Source of the DNA: an uncultured Eubacteriales bacterium
Lineage (GTDB): Bacteria > Bacillota > Clostridia > Lachnospirales > CAMVHY01
DNA: 64,000 nucleotides
Direction of reading: 5' to 3'
Assembly (NCBI GenBank): GCA_948543815.1
Contig: CAOVHW010000001.1
Coordinates: 151,635-215,634 of the forward strand
A model generated the notes under the pieces. That model worked only from the letters and a program-made list of their open reading frames with translations. It made no database searches and was not told the DNA's origin. Numbering within the stretch: the stretch's first letter is position 1; each line of letters opens with the position of its first letter. The position numbers and the translations under genes were made by a program. Shown in pieces: positions 62,008 through 64,000 of the stretch.

Positions 62008-62631
62008 ATGCAAAAAAAATTTGTCAAAATAATTTTAAGTTTACTCGATGAAAATTATCCAAATTTGAAATGCTATCTCAATTACAATTATGATTGGCAA
62101 TTGTTGATTGCAACCATTCTTAGCGCGCAATGTACGGACGATCGCGTAAATATTGTAACGAAAGATTTGTTCGTCAAATATAAAAAGTTGGAAGATTTTG
62201 CGAATGTCAAAAATGAAACACTTGAATATGATATAAAGTCAACTGGATTTTACAAAAATAAAGCCAAAAATATAATTTTGGCTTCAAAAAAATTAATTAT
62301 TGATTACAATTCTAAAATGCCTGCAGATATTGAGCAATTAATTAAATTGCCGGGCGTTGGCCGTAAAACTGCAAATGTTATTCGGTCGCATATATTTAAC
62401 ATTCCAAGCATTGTTGTCGATACTCATGTCAAACGTATTAGTAAAAAGCTCGGCCTTACAAATAACGATGATCCGGATAAAGTTGAGTTTGATTTGATGA
62501 AAATTATTCCCGAGCAGCATTGGATTCGTCTGAATCTTCAACTTATTGCGCATGGACGAAAAATTTGTAAAGCGCGCAAGCCTGATTGCACAAATTGTTT
62601 TTTGAACAAATATTGCCGAGGTAAATCATGA
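62008..62631 (+). CDS. nth: endonuclease III (DNA glycosylase/AP lyase)
   Basis: A 207-residue base-excision repair enzyme for oxidised pyrimidines. Seen: ATILSAQCTDDRVN, the helix-hairpin-helix LPGVGRKTANVI with catalytic Lys, VDTHVKRIS with catalytic Asp, and the C-terminal [4Fe-4S] pattern C-x6-C-x2-C-x5-C in CKARKPDCTNCFLNKYC. It starts one base after the gltX stop. Confidence 0.97.
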   Translation: MQKKFVKIILSLLDENYPNLKCYLNYNYDWQLLIATILSAQCTDDRVNIVTKDLFVKYKKLEDFANVKNETLEYDIKSTGFYKNKAKNIILASKKLIIDYNSKMPADIEQLIKLPGVGRKTANVIRSHIFNIPSIVVDTHVKRISKKLGLTNNDDPDKVEFDLMKIIPEQHWIRLNLQLIAHGRKICKARKPDCTNCFLNKYCRGKS

Positions 62632-63926
62632 AAACTTTTACCGTAATAACTCTTGGCTGTAAAGTTAATTATTATGACTCTGAGGCCGTTATAAAATTAC
62701 TGAGCGACGCCGGATATAAATTTGTAGGTGCTGGCGAATCAGCTGATATTTACATAATTAATACTTGTAGCGTTACAAATTTAAGCGACCGTAAGTCGCG
62801 ACAAATGTTGCATCGTGCACGTAAAAAAAATAAAAATGCGCTGATTATTGCAATGGGATGTTATGCGCAAGTTTCGGCGACAAAAATTTCTTCGGATGCC
62901 GACATAATAATTGGAACAAATAATCGCAAAGATATTTTGACGTTAATTGAAAAGTTTTTTGAACAAAAATCTTTTGGGCAAAAGTTTCATAAGACAAAAA
63001 TTTCTGACGTACGTAATGAAAATATTTTTGAAGAGATGCAAATTTCTGATTCGAACAATCGTGTGCGTTCATTTATAAAAATTCAAGATGGATGCGATGA
63101 ATTTTGTTCGTATTGCATAATTCCGTATACGCGTGGGAAATCTCGCAGCAGAAATTTTTATAAAATTTTTGAGCAAGCACAAAAATTATGTGCAAATGGT
63201 TTCAAGGAAATTGTTTTGACAGGAATAAATATTTCGGCATATGGCGAAAGTAGTGATTTTGATTTGGGTGACGTAATTGAAAAATTACATAGTATCGAAA
63301 GTTTGAAACGTATTCGACTAAGTTCAGTTGAGCCAAATTTGATTAACGATGAATTTTTGGCAAGGATAAAATTTTTACCAAAACTTTGTCCGCATTTTCA
63401 TATGTCATTACAAAGTGGAAGTGACAAAATTTTACGTGCAATGAATAGAAAATATACAACACGTGAATATTTTATAGCAGCTGAGAAATTGAAAAAGATG
63501 TTCAAAAATGTTTCACTTACAACTGATGTAATTGTTGGATTTCCTGGTGAAACTGATAAAGATTTTTTAGATACCTATAATTTTGTAGAACAAATAGGTT
63601 TTTCAAAGATACATGTGTTTCCTTTTTCATCGCGTGCAAATACACGCGCAGACAATTTTACAAATAAAATTAATAGTTCAACAAAAAAAATTCGCAGTAC
63701 AAAATTAATTTCATTGAGTGACAAACTTTCTACTCAATATATAAAAAAATTTTTAGCACAGAATTTATCTGTTTTAGTAGAAAAAAAATTGAATGATGAA
63801 TACATTGGTTACACTGATAATTACATAAAAGTTTCGGTAAAAAGTGATTGTGACTTGATAAATCAAATTGTTGATGTAATGATAATTGATGTTGATAAAA
63901 ATTGTGCTATAGGAAAGCTTTTGTAA
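62628..63926 (+). CDS. mtaB: tRNA (t6A37)-C2 methylthiotransferase MtaB
   Basis: A 432-residue radical SAM methylthiotransferase that adds methylthio to t6A37. The N-terminal UPF0004 domain has TLGCKVNYYDSEAVIKLL and INTCSVTNLSDRKSRQ with two cluster Cys and AMGCYAQV with the third. The radical SAM motif is CDEFCSYCIIPYTRG. A TRAM domain ends the protein. LGCKVNxYD (not LGCxMN) separates MtaB from MiaB and RimO. The start overlaps nth by 4 bases. With tcdA the tRNA product may be ms2ct6A. Confidence 0.94.
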   Translation: MKTFTVITLGCKVNYYDSEAVIKLLSDAGYKFVGAGESADIYIINTCSVTNLSDRKSRQMLHRARKKNKNALIIAMGCYAQVSATKISSDADIIIGTNNRKDILTLIEKFFEQKSFGQKFHKTKISDVRNENIFEEMQISDSNNRVRSFIKIQDGCDEFCSYCIIPYTRGKSRSRNFYKIFEQAQKLCANGFKEIVLTGINISAYGESSDFDLGDVIEKLHSIESLKRIRLSSVEPNLINDEFLARIKFLPKLCPHFHMSLQSGSDKILRAMNRKYTTREYFIAAEKLKKMFKNVSLTTDVIVGFPGETDKDFLDTYNFVEQIGFSKIHVFPFSSRANTRADNFTNKINSSTKKIRSTKLISLSDKLSTQYIKKFLAQNLSVLVEKKLNDEYIGYTDNYIKVSVKSDCDLINQIVDVMIIDVDKNCAIGKLL

Positions 63927-63945
63927 AAAAAAATACTGTCATTGG

Positions 63946-64000
63946 TGAACTGCACCCAAAAAGTTAGACAAAAATTGAATTAAGCAACTAAAGAGGATTG
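63946..64000 (+). mobile_element. probable terminal inverted repeat of an IS3-family element (partial)
   Basis: TGAACTGCACCCAAAAAGTT followed by AGACAAAAATTG, 20 bases after mtaB, looks like the terminal repeat of IS3/IS150-group elements (TG...GCACCC-AAAAGTTAGACA). The transposase genes would lie beyond the window edge, so the identity is unconfirmed. Confidence 0.6.

Overview
The window comes from a very AT-rich, endospore-forming member of the Bacillota (Firmicutes). The evidence is forensic: a spoIIAA-spoIIAB-sigF operon and a separate sigG, RecU, MecA, RqcH, a WalRK two-component pair, DUF1659/DUF2922 small proteins, a YabE-type G5/3D protein, frequent TTG/GTG starts and strong AGGAGG ribosome binding sites. 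Exported proteins carry copper-amine-oxidase-like stalk domains, a style common in Clostridia and Negativicutes. The sequence alone does not fix the class.

Region by region. 0-4 kb: the tail of a DegV (FakB-like) gene, a small membrane protein, rqcH-tcdA, and sigG on the opposite strand with a plausible forespore-type promoter. 4-7.4 kb: two exported stalk-domain surface proteins, the first with a strong promoter and a structured leader. 7.4-19.3 kb: housekeeping genes (ywlE-like phosphatase-rpiB-upp-ftsY-rnhA, mecA, asp23-like-fakA-tkt), a divergent pair of Cys/Asn-rich paralogues around a perfect palindrome, and a 1085-residue protein built from about ten ~87-residue units. 19.4-31.4 kb: MATE transporter, orphan prepilin, recU, two DUF1659-DUF2922 pairs, ispD-rarA, ddl-murI, rplS, truA, and an Asp-Val-Arg tRNA operon.

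31.4-38.7 kb is the disturbed part. aroK and ybeY are intact, but the dgkA that should follow ybeY stops after 34 codons. It is followed by a large PPP-type phosphatase whose downstream coiled-coil/membrane segment lies in another frame, a frameshifted NUDIX gene, a decayed aminoglycoside phosphotransferase, a brnQ fragment and a methyltransferase. Two ~50-bp direct repeats flank the last two. From 38.7 kb normal order resumes: DUF4397 protein, rnc-acpP, YitT protein, a heterodimeric ABC exporter, walRK plus a YycH-like gene, a DUF378 protein, a 754-residue helical protein, pepT, the spoIIA operon, tsaD, asd-dapA, tsaE, an atp gene block that stops after atpB, a coiled-coil/membrane-hairpin protein, and gltX-nth-mtaB. 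The last 55 bases look like the end of an IS3-family element.

Themes. (1) Sporulation control is split between two loci. (2) Four genes of tRNA position-37 t6A chemistry (tsaD, tsaE, tcdA, mtaB) are present at separate sites. (3) A dispersed, multi-hairpin palindromic repeat occurs six times, mostly between convergent genes, where it probably terminates transcription in both directions. (4) Several large proteins without recognised families (helical repeats, coiled coil plus membrane hairpin, eukaryote-like PPP phosphatase) suggest a host-associated or otherwise interactive lifestyle; that is inference only.
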